A stretch of DNA of 32,993 nucleotides from Chloroflexota bacterium (GTDB taxonomy: Bacteria; Chloroflexota; Dehalococcoidia; DSTF01; RBG-16-68-14). The notes under the pieces are model-generated. The model was given only the letters and a program-made list of their open reading frames with translations, ran no database searches and was not told the origin of the DNA. Made by a program: the position numbers and the translations under genes. The stretch covers positions 1-32,993 of the forward strand of contig JACZYW010000006.1 in NCBI GenBank assembly GCA_022570885.1. The letters are read 5' to 3'. This document shows positions 1 through 7,328 of this stretch, in pieces (position 1 is the first letter of the stretch; each line of letters starts with the position of its first letter).

Positions 1-1822
1 GGTCGCCCGCTTCCGCGAGCAGCAGAGCAAGGTTGGCGTAGCCGACGGCGCTGCGCGGCTCCAGCTCGATGCCACGCTCCAGTTGGGCGATGCCACCGGC
101 GAGCAACGACGGATCGCCGGTGGCCTGATACGCCTGGCCCTGGACAGCGCCGAGTTGTAATCGATAGATGCCAAGCTGGGGATCGAGATCCACCGCCCGT
201 TGCGCCTGCTCGACAGCCTCCGGCCACCGGCGATGGTTCGCCTGCACCAGGCCGTCGTCGTAGTAGTAGTGACCGAGGTCGATGCGGCCCCAGGCGATCA
301 GCAGCCCTACCATCGCCACCGGCACGACGATGCGCGCGGCGAGCTGCAGCGCACGGCCCGTCCGCAGCCAGCCGAGCGGCACAATGCTGCCGATCTCGTC
401 TCCATTGCCGTCCGCACTGCCACTGCGGGCACTGCCGCCGCGAGCGCTGCGCTCTCGATAGCTCAGCACTGCTATGGCGCCGACGGCGGCCAGCGCGACG
501 AGCGGCCCCTTGAAACCGTTGGGCGCTTCCATCAGGCTGAAGACGCCGAACACGACGAACGCTCCTCCGCAGGCGGCCATGCTCAGCCGCGCATCGCCTT
601 TCGTGTCGCGCATGCCGCGCAGGACGAGCCACGCCAGCGCGCCCGCCAGCGCCAGCATCGCCAGCACCCCCGGCACGCCCATATCGATGGCCGTCTGCAA
701 GAAGCCGTTGTGGGAATGGATGGCGTGCACCCCGAACCTGCCGCTGTACTCTGGATAGAGGAGGCTGAAGAGACCGGGGCCGGTACCGAGCAGCGGGTAG
801 TCGGCCAGCATCTCCGCGCCCGCCCCCATCACGTCCAGGCGGGCCGTGCCGGACTCCCGAAAGAGCCAGATCGGCCGCGCCTCTGTTGATTGCGCCACGA
901 AGCCGGCCGCCAGCAGAACGAGGGCGAACGCGAATCCTGCCGCGCCAACGATGAGCTGCCGGCGCGGCGTCGAGGGACGCAGGCCGGCCAGCCATGCCCG
1001 CCCGCCCGGCGTGCCAACGACGAGCGCCAGCGCCATAGCGAAGGCGCCCGCCGCGCCGCCCAGCCAGCTCGAACGCGCCAGCGTGAAGAACATCGCCAGC
1101 AGCACGACAACCGTCGCTAGCCCCATCAGCGCCCGCAGCGGCCAGATCATCTTCCGCAGCATGCCGGCGAGAAAGAACGGCAGCGTCATCGCCAGGATGC
1201 CGCCGAGCAGGTTCGGATGATCGCCAACGTCATGCACCTTCGGTACCGTCGGCGGTACTAGATCGCCGAACAAGCCGCCGCTGCGAACGGCAGCGCTCAA
1301 CTGCAACCAGTCCAGGTAGTCGCCGGCCACCACCCAGAGCGCATACACGGCTGCCGCCAGCGCCGCCAGCATGAGGATCCACTCCGCCTGCCAGCGCCGG
1401 AACAGCCGGTGATCGGACAGCACGTAGAAGACGCCCATCGCCATCAGTACGGTGAGCGTCACCTCCAGGCTGACGCGCCAGTCGAGCGATGTCGCCGTCG
1501 TCAGCAGATAGACCCCAAGCAGCGCCATCAGCGGCGCGTCCAGGGGGCTGCCGCCGGGCAACCGCCGGCCCGCGAGCAGCGTTGCCAGGTACGGGATGAA
1601 GACGAGGCCCGTCACCGCGTGCAGCGTGATCGTGGCGCGAAAGGCGTCAATGTCGAGGAACGGTAGCGCTGTGATCAGGTAGAAGCCGAGCCAGGATGCG
1701 CCGAGCGCGACCATGGCCACGCGCGCCGCCCAGCGCACATCGTCCGCGGAGACCCCGATCCAGGCTACGAGCGGCAACCGGCTGCTGACCGGCTTCACCC
1801 ACGGACCCGATGTATCTGGCAT
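1..1822 (-). CDS. O-antigen ligase/polymerase-like membrane protein with C-terminal TPR repeats (3' end outside window)
   Basis: The reverse strand is open from an ATG at 1822 to the window edge (607 codons visible, no stop), so the gene is truncated by the window. The protein opens with a long series of hydrophobic helices. At about residue 355 a Wzy_C/WaaL-like loop follows, with DYPLLGTGPGLF and then HSHNGF, the pattern typical of O-antigen ligases and polymerases. After further membrane segments, the last ~80 visible residues form TPR-type helical repeats (AVEQAQRAVDLDP and LERGIELEPRSAVGYANLALLL). By family it should join or polymerise lipid-linked glycans, or glycosylate a surface protein, at the outer face of the membrane. 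The frame stays open a few codons upstream of the chosen ATG, so the start is uncertain. It is divergent from the HAD gene. Confidence 0.85.
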   Translation of the reverse strand, partial: MPDTSGPWVKPVSSRLPLVAWIGVSADDVRWAARVAMVALGASWLGFYLITALPFLDIDAFRATITLHAVTGLVFIPYLATLLAGRRLPGGSPLDAPLMALLGVYLLTTATSLDWRVSLEVTLTVLMAMGVFYVLSDHRLFRRWQAEWILMLAALAAAVYALWVVAGDYLDWLQLSAAVRSGGLFGDLVPPTVPKVHDVGDHPNLLGGILAMTLPFFLAGMLRKMIWPLRALMGLATVVVLLAMFFTLARSSWLGGAAGAFAMALALVVGTPGGRAWLAGLRPSTPRRQLIVGAAGFAFALVLLAAGFVAQSTEARPIWLFRESGTARLDVMGAGAEMLADYPLLGTGPGLFSLLYPEYSGRFGVHAIHSHNGFLQTAIDMGVPGVLAMLALAGALAWLVLRGMRDTKGDARLSMAACGGAFVVFGVFSLMEAPNGFKGPLVALAAVGAIAVLSYRERSARGGSARSGSADGNGDEIGSIVPLGWLRTGRALQLAARIVVPVAMVGLLIAWGRIDLGHYYYDDGLVQANHRRWPEAVEQAQRAVDLDPQLGIYRLQLGAVQGQAYQATGDPSLLAGGIAQLERGIELEPRSAVGYANLALLLAEAGD

Positions 1823-1953
1823 GCAGCTATGAACGCCTTGCCTTCGTGCGCATGTTTCCGAGATGTACGGTAGCTGGGCGCGCGCGCGCCCGTCAAACAG
1901 ACCGGCTCTCCTCGACCAGGATTCGCCGCACCCGCTATCATGAGTTGCCACCC

Positions 1954-2649
1954 ATGAAGTCTGTCCGAGCCATCATCTACGACGCCGGCCGCACGCTGCT
2001 GAGGCCCCGGCTGGAATCGCCCGATATCTGGGAATTCCTCAGCGGCCAGCTCGGCGTCGAGTTCGCGCGGGAGCGGCCGCTGCCGGACGTCGGCCACTAC
2101 TTCTACCAGAACATGATGGGCAAGTACGACTCCGACGCCCGCGCGCGGGGGTTTTGGCGCTCCTACTACGTCAAGGCGATGCACGAGGCGGGCGTCGACG
2201 AGACGAACGACCGTTTGGAAGCCGCGGCGAACGCGCTCTACGACTGGTACCAGCGGCCGGAGCACTGGGTGATGTATCCGGAGGTGCCGGAGATGCTCCA
2301 GCGCGTCCAGGCGCTCGGCCTGCGCCAGGGCGTCATCTCGGACTGGGGCACCGACCTCGTCCCCATGCTCCACGCCCACGACGTCAGCGACTACCTCGAG
2401 TTCGTCGTCGCCTCCGCCGCCGTGGGCGCGGCCAAGCCCCATCCAGATATCTTCCACTACGCCCTTGCGCGCGCCGGCTTGTCGGCCAATGAAGTGCTCT
2501 ACATCGGCGATTCCTACATCTCGGACGTGCTGGGCGCGCGCACCGTCGGCATCGCCGCCGTCCTCATCGATCGGGAGCAGCGCGCGCCTGAAGTCGATTG
2601 CCCCGTCGTCACGTCGTTGCTGGACGTGCTCGAGTTGATCGAGCCGTAG
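1954..2649 (+). CDS. HAD-superfamily hydrolase with an altered catalytic motif I
   Basis: 231 aa, cytoplasmic HAD fold. The nucleophile Asp lies in YDAGRTLL near residue 10. Motif II is the Ser of GVISDWG, motif III the Lys of AAKPHPDIF, and motif IV GDSYISDVLGA. Length and cap-domain position fit HDHD3/REG-2-like subfamily I enzymes. The usual DxDGT of motif I reads DAGRT, so the second Asp (general acid/base) is Gly and the following Gly is Arg. This makes a normal phosphatase mechanism doubtful; haloacid-dehalogenase-like or binding roles are possible. ATG 1954 is preferred over an in-frame start at 1810 because homology begins at once after it and the longer start would run into the divergent gene. 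Substrate unknown. Confidence 0.85.
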   Translation: MKSVRAIIYDAGRTLLRPRLESPDIWEFLSGQLGVEFARERPLPDVGHYFYQNMMGKYDSDARARGFWRSYYVKAMHEAGVDETNDRLEAAANALYDWYQRPEHWVMYPEVPEMLQRVQALGLRQGVISDWGTDLVPMLHAHDVSDYLEFVVASAAVGAAKPHPDIFHYALARAGLSANEVLYIGDSYISDVLGARTVGIAAVLIDREQRAPEVDCPVVTSLLDVLELIEP

Positions 2650-2663
2650 CTCGGAGTATCGGC

Positions 2664-2798
2664 GGACAGACCTTCCGCCAGAGGCGGACCCGCTTTCAGC
2701 GGGAAAGGTCTGTCCCTACATCTGGCCTTGCAGCCCCAACTTCTGGCCATGTAACTCCAACCTCGTAGGGGCCGACCTTAAGGTCGGCCCAGGCTGTT
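2664..2798. repeat. Composite palindromic repeat, unit 1, with nested hairpins
   Basis: The outer arms ggacagacctt (2664-2674) and aaggtctgtcc (2705-2715) pair perfectly. Their loop carries two further complete hairpins: tccgcc-aga-ggcgga (2674-2688) and cccgct-ttc-agcggg (2689-2703). Downstream is a perfect 20-bp palindrome (ggccgacctt/aaggtcggcc, 2770-2789). The block 2755-2798 recurs at 2938-2981 with a single mismatch. There is no plausible gene here. The unit sits between the convergent HAD and lipoprotein genes and could end transcription from both sides. Confidence 0.85.
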
Positions 2799-2897
2799 TG
2801 CCAGGCCATTCGATAGAGAGAACAAAACTTGTATTGCTAGCCCGCCAGCCGACCGGCGCAGCTCAAAGGAGTTCGGATTGGGCCGCGTCTGACCGGT

Positions 2898-2981
2898 GGA
2901 CAGACCTAAAGGTCTGTCCCTACATCTGTTCTTGCAGCTCCAACCTCGTAGGGGCCGACCTTAAGGTCGGCCCGGGCTGTT
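2898..2981. repeat. Composite palindromic repeat, unit 2
   Basis: Second copy of the unit at 2664-2798, without the nested hairpins. Arms ggacagacct (2898-2907) and aggtctgtcc (2910-2919) enclose only two bases. The perfect 20-bp palindrome is repeated at 2953-2972. The short sequence after the first hairpin (tgtccctacatctg) and the 44-bp block 2938-2981 match unit 1. The rest of the 2650-3022 spacer shows no gene. Confidence 0.85.
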
Positions 2982-3022
2982 CGATAAGAGAAGAAACCTG
3001 GCTTCGCTAGCCCGCCAACCAA

Positions 3023-3625
3023 CTATTCGTCCACCGCGTCCACAATCTCGATGCGGAATACGAAACCCATGCGGCCTCCCGGCCACTCAGCGTTGAGTTG
3101 GAGAAACCACTCACCGGGCGCCAAGGCACCCAGTTCGATCTTCTGCTCCACCGCCGCCTGCAAATCGAACGCTACCGTGGGGTTCGCGTAGAGGTCGTCG
3201 ATAAAGATATGAATGCCGCTGGCGTAGGACGCTATCTTGTCGACAGGCAGCGGCCTAGCGATTCCGACTGCGGATATCGGGATTTCCGTAAACGCCAGCA
3301 CCGGTCGAGCGCCAGCCGGAACCATCAATATAGACGTAGGCAGCGGAATGGTGTTGAACGGATGAGCGCTGACATTACAGCCGTCGGCGGACCAATTGGT
3401 CGAGATGCGACGCCCATCATCCTGCTGATCGTTGTATCGAAGCGATACGGAGGGCGTATTCGGGGGGCACGGCTGAGGGCTCGAGAGTTTGCCGCTCTCT
3501 ACCGTCGCGGTTGCCTCCACCGTATCCGTAGCCGCGGGCTGCACAAGGGCAACGCCGCCGCCGCAGGCCAGCAGCGAGACGCCGCCTGCGATGCTGAGTG
3601 CAAGGATGATTGCATGTCGCCACAA
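3023..3625 (-). CDS. Putative lipoprotein, function unknown
   Basis: About 200 aa. A basic N-terminus and hydrophobic stretch lead to a lipobox (SLLAC) followed by GGG, giving a lipid-anchored Cys at about residue 21 and a low-complexity Thr/Ala/Val linker. The C-terminal ~140 residues look like a small beta-rich extracytoplasmic domain ending FVFRIEIVDAVDE. No family was recognised. The start chosen is TTG at 3625, nine bases after an AGGAGA site; a TTG at 3652 would add nine residues but has a weaker site. It follows hisI by a short gap on the same strand and may be co-transcribed with the his block. Confidence 0.7.
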   Translation of the reverse strand: MWRHAIILALSIAGGVSLLACGGGVALVQPAATDTVEATATVESGKLSSPQPCPPNTPSVSLRYNDQQDDGRRISTNWSADGCNVSAHPFNTIPLPTSILMVPAGARPVLAFTEIPISAVGIARPLPVDKIASYASGIHIFIDDLYANPTVAFDLQAAVEQKIELGALAPGEWFLQLNAEWPGGRMGFVFRIEIVDAVDE

Positions 3626-3656
3626 ATTCAACGTTCTCCTACGTGGTTCCAAGCCG

Positions 3657-3992
3657 CTACGCTAACTCCATCGGGTTGTGGAAGCAGGTGCGCTCGCCGG
3701 TGTGGCAGGCGGGGCCGACGGGGTGGACACGGACGACGAGCGCATCGACATCGCAGTCGGCGGCGATGCTCTCCACGTGGAGGACGTTGCCGGACGTATC
3801 GCCCTTGCGCATCAGCTTGTTTTCGGCGCGGCTGAACCGCCAGACCTGCTTCGTCTCGCGAGTGCGCTGCACGGCCTCTTCGTCCATGTAGAAGAGGGTC
3901 AGCACCTCACCGCTGTCCGCGTCCTGGATAATCGCCGGGATCAGGCCATCACCCTTGGCGAAGTCCAACTGAATCGGTTGCTCATCTGCCAT
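3657..3992 (-). CDS. hisI: Phosphoribosyl-AMP cyclohydrolase
   Basis: Cytoplasmic zinc/magnesium enzyme that opens the purine ring of PR-AMP in histidine synthesis. The 111-aa protein is the single-domain HisI type, without a HisE fusion. Visible motifs are GLIPAIIQDADSGEVLTLFYM, the RKGDTSGN loop, the metal-binding DCDVDA and the C-terminal GPACHTGERTCF, whose Cys and His complete the metal site. ATG 3992 has AAGGAAGGG eight bases upstream; a GTG at 4001 overlapping the thioesterase stop is the alternative. It is the last his gene of the block hisH-hisA-...-hisF-thioesterase-hisI. Confidence 0.95.
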   Translation of the reverse strand: MADEQPIQLDFAKGDGLIPAIIQDADSGEVLTLFYMDEEAVQRTRETKQVWRFSRAENKLMRKGDTSGNVLHVESIAADCDVDALVVRVHPVGPACHTGERTCFHNPMELA

Positions 3993-3997
3993 GCAGA

Positions 3998-4432
3998 TCA
4001 CCCTTCCTTGCTACGCGCCCCGCTTGGACGCGGTAGGATACGCCAGGTAGATGTCGCGGTGGCGACGAGTGCCCCATCTTCAGCCAGCAGCGACCCCTCC
4101 GCGAAAATAATTGACCGGCCCTTATGCACCACCCGTCCTTTGCCGATGAGCTTACCCGCTTTCGCCGGCTGGATGTAGCTAATCTTCATTTCGACCGTCA
4201 GTGGGGTCATAGTCGGTTCAACCACTGATCTAGCTGCCTCGCCCATCGTAAAGTCGAGCATCACAGCGAGAAACCCACCCTGAACAACGCCTGCGGGGTT
4301 ATAGAACTCTTCCCGCGCCTGGAACTCCACACGGCTGAAACCCGGCTCCGCCTCGAACTGCTGCATCCCGAGCAACCTGCCCGATGGAGCATCCGCCCCC
4401 GGGGAGGACACCGCGTCTCCAGCTTCAGCCAT
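3998..4432 (-). CDS. PaaI-type hotdog-fold thioesterase
   Basis: 144 aa, size of a single hotdog domain. The segment EFYNPAGVVQGGFLAVMLDFTMG matches the central helix of PaaI/YbgC-type acyl-CoA thioesterases, where the conserved N/G and D residues act on the thioester. The strands TPLTVEMKISYIQPAKAG and the A-T-A-T-STWRI end are typical. Start ATG 4432 is chosen because a strong GAGGAGGAG site lies between the hisF stop (4449) and this ATG; longer in-frame forms would overlap hisF. Its place between hisF and hisI is unusual. Nothing links it chemically to histidine synthesis, so a housekeeping acyl-CoA clean-up role is the best inference. Confidence 0.85.
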   Translation of the reverse strand: MAEAGDAVSSPGADAPSGRLLGMQQFEAEPGFSRVEFQAREEFYNPAGVVQGGFLAVMLDFTMGEAARSVVEPTMTPLTVEMKISYIQPAKAGKLIGKGRVVHKGRSIIFAEGSLLAEDGALVATATSTWRILPRPSGARSKEG

Positions 4433-4448
4433 TGCCACGCTCCTCCTC

Positions 4449-5207
4449 TTACAGCCGCACAGGGATGCCGGCGGCGGCCAGCTCCTGTTTCGTCGCGCGG
4501 ATGCTGTACGTGCCGAAGTGGAAGATGCTGGCGGCCAGCACCGCGTCCGCCTTGCCTTCGATAATCGCATCGACCATGTGGCTAGGCTCGCCGCAGCCGC
4601 CGGAGGCGATCACCGGCACCGGCACCGCCTCGGAGACGGCGCGGGTGAGCGGCAGGTCGTAGCCGGTCTGGTGGCCATCGGCGTCCATCGAGGTGAGGAG
4701 CAGCTCGCCGGCGCCGATCTCGACGATCCGCTTCGCCCACTCGACCGCGTCGAGGCCTACCGGACGGCGGCCGCCGTGGGTGTAGACCTCCCACGTGCCG
4801 TCCGGCTTGCCTTTCGCGTCGATGGCGACGACGATGTTCTGGCTGCCGAAGCGCTCCGCGCAGGCGGAGATGACTTTAGGATCATCGATGGCGGCGGTAT
4901 TGAGCGACACCTTATCGGCGCCGAGTTCCAGCAGGAGCCGGACATCGTCGGCGCTGCGCACGCCGCCGCCCACGGTGAAGGGGATGAACACCTGGTCGGC
5001 CACCTGGGCCACCATATCGTACACCGTCTGCCGGTCGTCGGAGGAGGCGGTGATGTCGAGGAAGACCAGCTCGTCGGCGCCCTGCTCCTCGTAGATGCTG
5101 GCGAGTTCGACCGGGTCGCCGGCGTCGCGCAGCTCGACGAACGAGATGCCCTTCACCACGCGCCCGCCCTCGACGTCGAAGCAGGGGATGATCCGTTTCG
5201 TCAGCAT
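4449..5207 (-). CDS. hisF: Imidazole glycerol phosphate synthase, cyclase subunit
   Basis: 252-aa (beta/alpha)8 barrel of usual length. It uses ammonia from HisH to close the imidazole ring of PRFAR. Catalytic Asp11 (IIPCFDV) and Asp130 (VVAIDAK) are present, with phosphate-binding loops FTVGGGVRS and [11 protein letters not shown]. The start codon follows a TAG by one base (TAGC-ATG) inside a 37-bp sequence that is repeated upstream at 5919-5955 and, with two mismatches, at about 6208-6248. The first 8-12 codons therefore exist in two further copies. HisH and HisA lie upstream but are separated from hisF by ~1.3 kb of toxin-antitoxin-like genes, whereas hisA and hisF are normally adjacent. 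Confidence 0.97.
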   Translation of the reverse strand: MLTKRIIPCFDVEGGRVVKGISFVELRDAGDPVELASIYEEQGADELVFLDITASSDDRQTVYDMVAQVADQVFIPFTVGGGVRSADDVRLLLELGADKVSLNTAAIDDPKVISACAERFGSQNIVVAIDAKGKPDGTWEVYTHGGRRPVGLDAVEWAKRIVEIGAGELLLTSMDADGHQTGYDLPLTRAVSEAVPVPVIASGGCGEPSHMVDAIIEGKADAVLAASIFHFGTYSIRATKQELAAAGIPVRL

Positions 5208-5218
5208 GCTAGACCTCG
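5182..5218. repeat. Direct repeat at the hisF start, copy 1 (functional)
   Basis: 37 bp spanning the first nine hisF codons, the ATG and the leader gaggtctagc. It is identical to 5919-5955. Extended on the hisF side to 5173-5213 it matches copy 3 (6208-6248) in 39 of 41 bases. The gaggtctag just before the hisF ATG equals the last codons and stop of the HicB-like gene at 5946, so that gene probably once abutted hisF here. Confidence 0.95.
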
Positions 5219-5224
5219 GAGGGC

Positions 5225-5596
5225 TTAGCCATGTCGGTCATCAGCGTTACCGATCGGAGGGTGCGAGAGGCCGAGCGCCCACGTTAGCTTCGTCTCTAAT
5301 GCGTATGCATCACGATCTGAGATGCGGCCGGGCGAGAATTGAATCAACCGCCGCTCCAGGGTAGCAAGCTTGGTGCGCACCCACGAAGGGTAGATCAGGC
5401 CTGCTTCTCGCCAATCTTGCAATCGAACGTCGGCGGGCCCGCTCTGCGGCTTGCTGGTGACCATGGCGACGATGAGCTCGTCTGTCTGAGCGTTGTACTC
5501 CTCGGAGCTGACGACGACGGCTGGTCTGACGCGGGCGGCGGAGAGATCGGTAAAGGGGAAGGGCACGAGAACAACATCACCCCTTGCGTACGCCAT
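5225..5596 (-). CDS. MazF/PemK-type mRNA interferase toxin
   Basis: 123 aa, normal size for the family. The N-terminus [31 protein letters not shown] has the conserved GD-V-VPFP-TD and RPAVVVS elements of the CcdB/PemK barrel, and VTSKPQSGP and the [10 protein letters not shown] segment follow. By family it is a ribosome-independent endoribonuclease held inactive by its antitoxin. Its start overlaps the upstream antitoxin gene by 20 bases, indicating translational coupling. The module lies inside the his block and is bordered by two copies of the hisF start sequence. Confidence 0.88.
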   Translation of the reverse strand: MAYARGDVVLVPFPFTDLSAARVRPAVVVSSEEYNAQTDELIVAMVTSKPQSGPADVRLQDWREAGLIYPSWVRTKLATLERRLIQFSPGRISDRDAYALETKLTWALGLSHPPIGNADDRHG

Positions 5597-5867
5597 AGAG
5601 CTCTCTCCAGTTGTCGTACGCCGCGTCCTTCTCGTTGTCCCAGTCGCCGGCGAAGCTGGTCTCTGAAAGCCTCGTCCACGTATTGGCGCTGGCCTTTTCT
5701 ACGAGCATCCGGTCCAGATCGGCTCGCTTTACGCGGGTCGCTCTGCCGCCCAGCTTGAAGAGGGGCAAGCTGCCTTCACGTGCCCATCGATAAACGGTGG
5801 CCCTTGCTACTCGCAGATAGGCGCATGCCTCGGCGATGGTCAGCCACTCGTTCTGAGCGGTCGTCAT
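5577..5867 (-). CDS. Antitoxin with excisionase-type HTH and MazE/PemI-like C-terminal tail
   Basis: 96 aa. Residues ~5-55 (WLTIAEACAYLRVARATVYRWAREGSLPLFKLGGRATRVKRADLDRML) are a helix-turn-helix of the MerR/excisionase (HTH_17) type. The C-terminus, [26 protein letters not shown], is an acidic-aromatic tail of the kind that inserts into MazF/PemK toxins. Most MazE proteins bind DNA through an AbrB or ribbon-helix-helix fold, so this is the less common HTH version. Immediately upstream is a twin atgatac repeat that could be its operator. It overlaps the toxin gene by 20 bases. Confidence 0.85.
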   Translation of the reverse strand: MTTAQNEWLTIAEACAYLRVARATVYRWAREGSLPLFKLGGRATRVKRADLDRMLVEKASANTWTRLSETSFAGDWDNEKDAAYDNWRELYGVRKG

Positions 5868-5882
5868 GATACACTATGATAC
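5866..5882. promoter_or_regulatory. Twin atgatac repeat, likely TA operator
   Basis: Two atgatac heptamers (5866-5872 and 5876-5882) lie ten bases apart, one helical turn, directly over the antitoxin start. On the coding strand they contain TATCAT sequences that could serve as a -10. By analogy with other TA modules, the HTH antitoxin would bind here and repress its own operon; this is inferred from position and spacing only. Confidence 0.5.
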
Positions 5883-5917
5883 AACGTGGGAATCTGGCAG
5901 GCAACTTCCAAGGTCTG

Positions 5918-5944
5918 TCAGGGGATGATCCGTTTCGTCAGCAT
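5918..5944 (-). pseudogene. hisF start remnant, copy 2 (8 codons)
   Basis: An ATG at 5944 encodes MLTKRIIP, identical to the HisF N-terminus, then hits TGA. It is part of the 37-bp direct repeat 5919-5955. The ATG lies one base after the stop of the HicB-like gene at 5946, exactly as the functional hisF ATG lies one base after a TAG. It marks the point where the toxin-antitoxin cassette entered. Confidence 0.85.
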
Positions 5945-5945
5945 G

Positions 5946-6164
5946 CTAGACCTCGACCGTCGCCAGCTCGACCGGCTCTTTCACCTGGGGTACCGGCTCG
6001 CCGGCTTCCTCGAGCGCCCTGATGAAGCCAGCGATCGCCTCGCGAGCGTTGGCGAGCGCCTCCTCGCGAGTTCGGCCCTCCGCCGTACAGCCAGGCAGCG
6101 CGGGCACGCGAATGGTGTAGCCCTGCCCCTCTTCGACAGGCTCAAGGACGACCGTGTAACGCAT
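5946..6164 (-). CDS. HicB-like antitoxin-fold protein, orphan
   Basis: 72 aa. MRYTVVLEPVEEGQGYTIRVPALPGCTAEGRTREEALANAREAIAGFIRALEEAGEP is the standard HicB partial-RNase-H-like domain (beta strands, PALPGC turn, helix). The usual C-terminal DNA-binding domain is absent, and no HicA-sized ORF with a dsRBD-like fold lies on either side. It begins three bases after a 24-codon remnant of hisF that would act as a leader. Its final codons and stop (gag gtc tag) belong to the 37-bp repeat found again before hisF. The family often acts in toxin-antitoxin pairs, but solitary members of unknown role are common. Confidence 0.8.
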   Translation of the reverse strand: MRYTVVLEPVEEGQGYTIRVPALPGCTAEGRTREEALANAREAIAGFIRALEEAGEPVPQVKEPVELATVEV

Positions 6165-6167
6165 GAC

Positions 6168-6242
6168 TTACCTCACAACAGTTCTCGGAGCTCCCTGACC
6201 AAAGTCCACGTCAAAGCAGGGGATGATGCGTTTCGTCAGCAT
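6168..6242 (-). pseudogene. hisF start remnant, copy 3 (24-codon leader ORF)
   Basis: From ATG 6242 the strand reads [12 protein letters not shown], identical to HisF residues 1-12, then continues DFGQGAPRTVVR and stops at 6168, three bases before the HicB-like start at 6164. The two mismatches to the functional copy make it older than copy 2. The fragment has no start-to-stop HisF function; it may couple translation into the HicB-like gene. Confidence 0.85.
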
Positions 6243-6268
6243 GCTAGATGAGCTTCCTGACCTAGACC

Positions 6269-6320
6269 CTTCGCTTCGCTCAGGGTGACAGAACTATGCG
6301 TCATTCTGAGCGAAGCGAAG
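6269..6320. repeat. Inverted repeat of the gcttcgctcag / ctgagcgaagc type
   Basis: Perfect 15-bp arms (6269-6283 and 6306-6320) with a 22-base loop that itself pairs partly (gtgac/gtcat). The same word family (ttctgagcgaagcgaagaat) is a familiar dispersed intergenic repeat of Chloroflexi and other bacteria. Here it lies just downstream of the second HicB-like gene and could form a transcript hairpin. Confidence 0.8.
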
Positions 6321-6345
6321 AATCTCGCCACTCTCTCGATAGCTC

Positions 6346-6546
6346 TTACGACGCGCGGCGCTCATCTGTGATCTCTGCCCACGTGGCATGCCAGGTAAGG
6401 ATGGCGTCTTGAATGTTCTGTAGCGCCTCGTCTTCGGTCTCACCTTGCGACACGCAGCCGCGAAGCGCGGGCACGTACACTGTGTAACCACCGTCTTCAG
6501 AGGGCTCTAGGATCACATCGTAGATCTGGGAACGTTCGTCTGTCAT
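6346..6546 (-). CDS. HicB-like antitoxin-fold protein, orphan (second)
   Basis: 66 aa. IYDVILEPSEDGGYTVYVPALRGCVSQGETEDEALQNIQDAILTW is a compact HicB domain lacking a DNA-binding tail. It starts after a GGAAGGAG site 27 bases downstream of the hisA stop, so it is read from the his transcript. It resembles the HicB-like protein at 5946 in layout (PALPGC versus PALRGC) but differs in most residues, so it is not a recent duplicate. No HicA partner is adjacent. Confidence 0.8.
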   Translation of the reverse strand: MTDERSQIYDVILEPSEDGGYTVYVPALRGCVSQGETEDEALQNIQDAILTWHATWAEITDERRAS

Positions 6547-6573
6547 GAGTCGCTCCTTCCAGCTTATTGTACC

Positions 6574-7296
6574 TCACGAAGCGCGACGCACCGCCGCCAG
6601 CGCCTCCGGCAGCGCGACTCGACCGTCGTACAGGGCGAGGCCGACGATGGCGCCCTCCGCCCCTAGCTCGGCCAGCCGCACCAGGTGCGCGACCTCCGCC
6701 ACGCCGCCAGCGGCGATCACCGCCGCCTCGGACGCGGCGACCATCGTCTCGATCGCTTCGTAGTTCGGCGACTGGAGCATCGCGTCGCGGTTGATGTCGG
6801 TGTAGACGAATCGACGCACGCCCAGGTCGGCCAGCCGCCGCAGCAGCGCCTCCGCCTGCTCCTCCGTCGCCTCGCGCCACCCCTCGACGGCGACGACGCC
6901 ATCGCGAGCGTCGATCGAGACGACGATGCGTTCGCCGTGGCGGCGGCAGGCCTCGGCGGCGAGGCCGGGGTCGCGCACGGCGGCCGTGCCCAGCACCACG
7001 CGGTCGGCGCCGGCCGCCAGCCAGCCCTCGATCGCGTCGAGATCGCGCACGCCGCCCGCGACCTGGACGGGCAGATCGACGGCCTCGATGATCTGCCGCA
7101 CGATGCCGTCGTTGACCGGGCGTCCCTCGCGCGCGCCGTCCAGATCGACGACGTGGAGGCGGAGCGCCCCCTCCTCCGCCCAGCGGCGGGCGACGGCGAC
7201 CGGATCGTCGGAGAAGACCGTCTCGCGGTCGTAATCGCCCTGCACCAGGCGGACACAGCGCCCGCCCCGCAGATCGATGGCGGGGATTACGTCCAT
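6574..7296 (-). CDS. hisA: ProFAR isomerase
   Basis: 240-aa (beta/alpha)8 barrel that isomerises ProFAR to PRFAR, the substrate of HisF/HisH. Catalytic Asp8 (PAIDLRGG) and Asp129 (VSIDARDG) are present, together with QVAGGVRD and the C-terminal phosphate loop VIAAGGVAE. Specificity-loop context VDLDGAREGRPVN fits HisA rather than the bifunctional PriA, though PriA cannot be excluded from sequence alone. It follows hisH by 32 bases. Confidence 0.95.
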   Translation of the reverse strand: MDVIPAIDLRGGRCVRLVQGDYDRETVFSDDPVAVARRWAEEGALRLHVVDLDGAREGRPVNDGIVRQIIEAVDLPVQVAGGVRDLDAIEGWLAAGADRVVLGTAAVRDPGLAAEACRRHGERIVVSIDARDGVVAVEGWREATEEQAEALLRRLADLGVRRFVYTDINRDAMLQSPNYEAIETMVAASEAAVIAAGGVAEVAHLVRLAELGAEGAIVGLALYDGRVALPEALAAVRRAS

Positions 7297-7328
7297 CGGG
7301 TATCGCCTCGCGTCACGGACCGCGCCGG

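Noticed and set aside
2798-3010. 70-codon plus-strand ORF in the palindrome spacer
   Set aside because: Consists of the repeat sequences; no ribosome site or family.
5919-6248. Insertion sequence in the his operon
   Set aside because: No transposase or terminal inverted repeats; the direct repeats are hisF sequence and much longer than IS target duplications.
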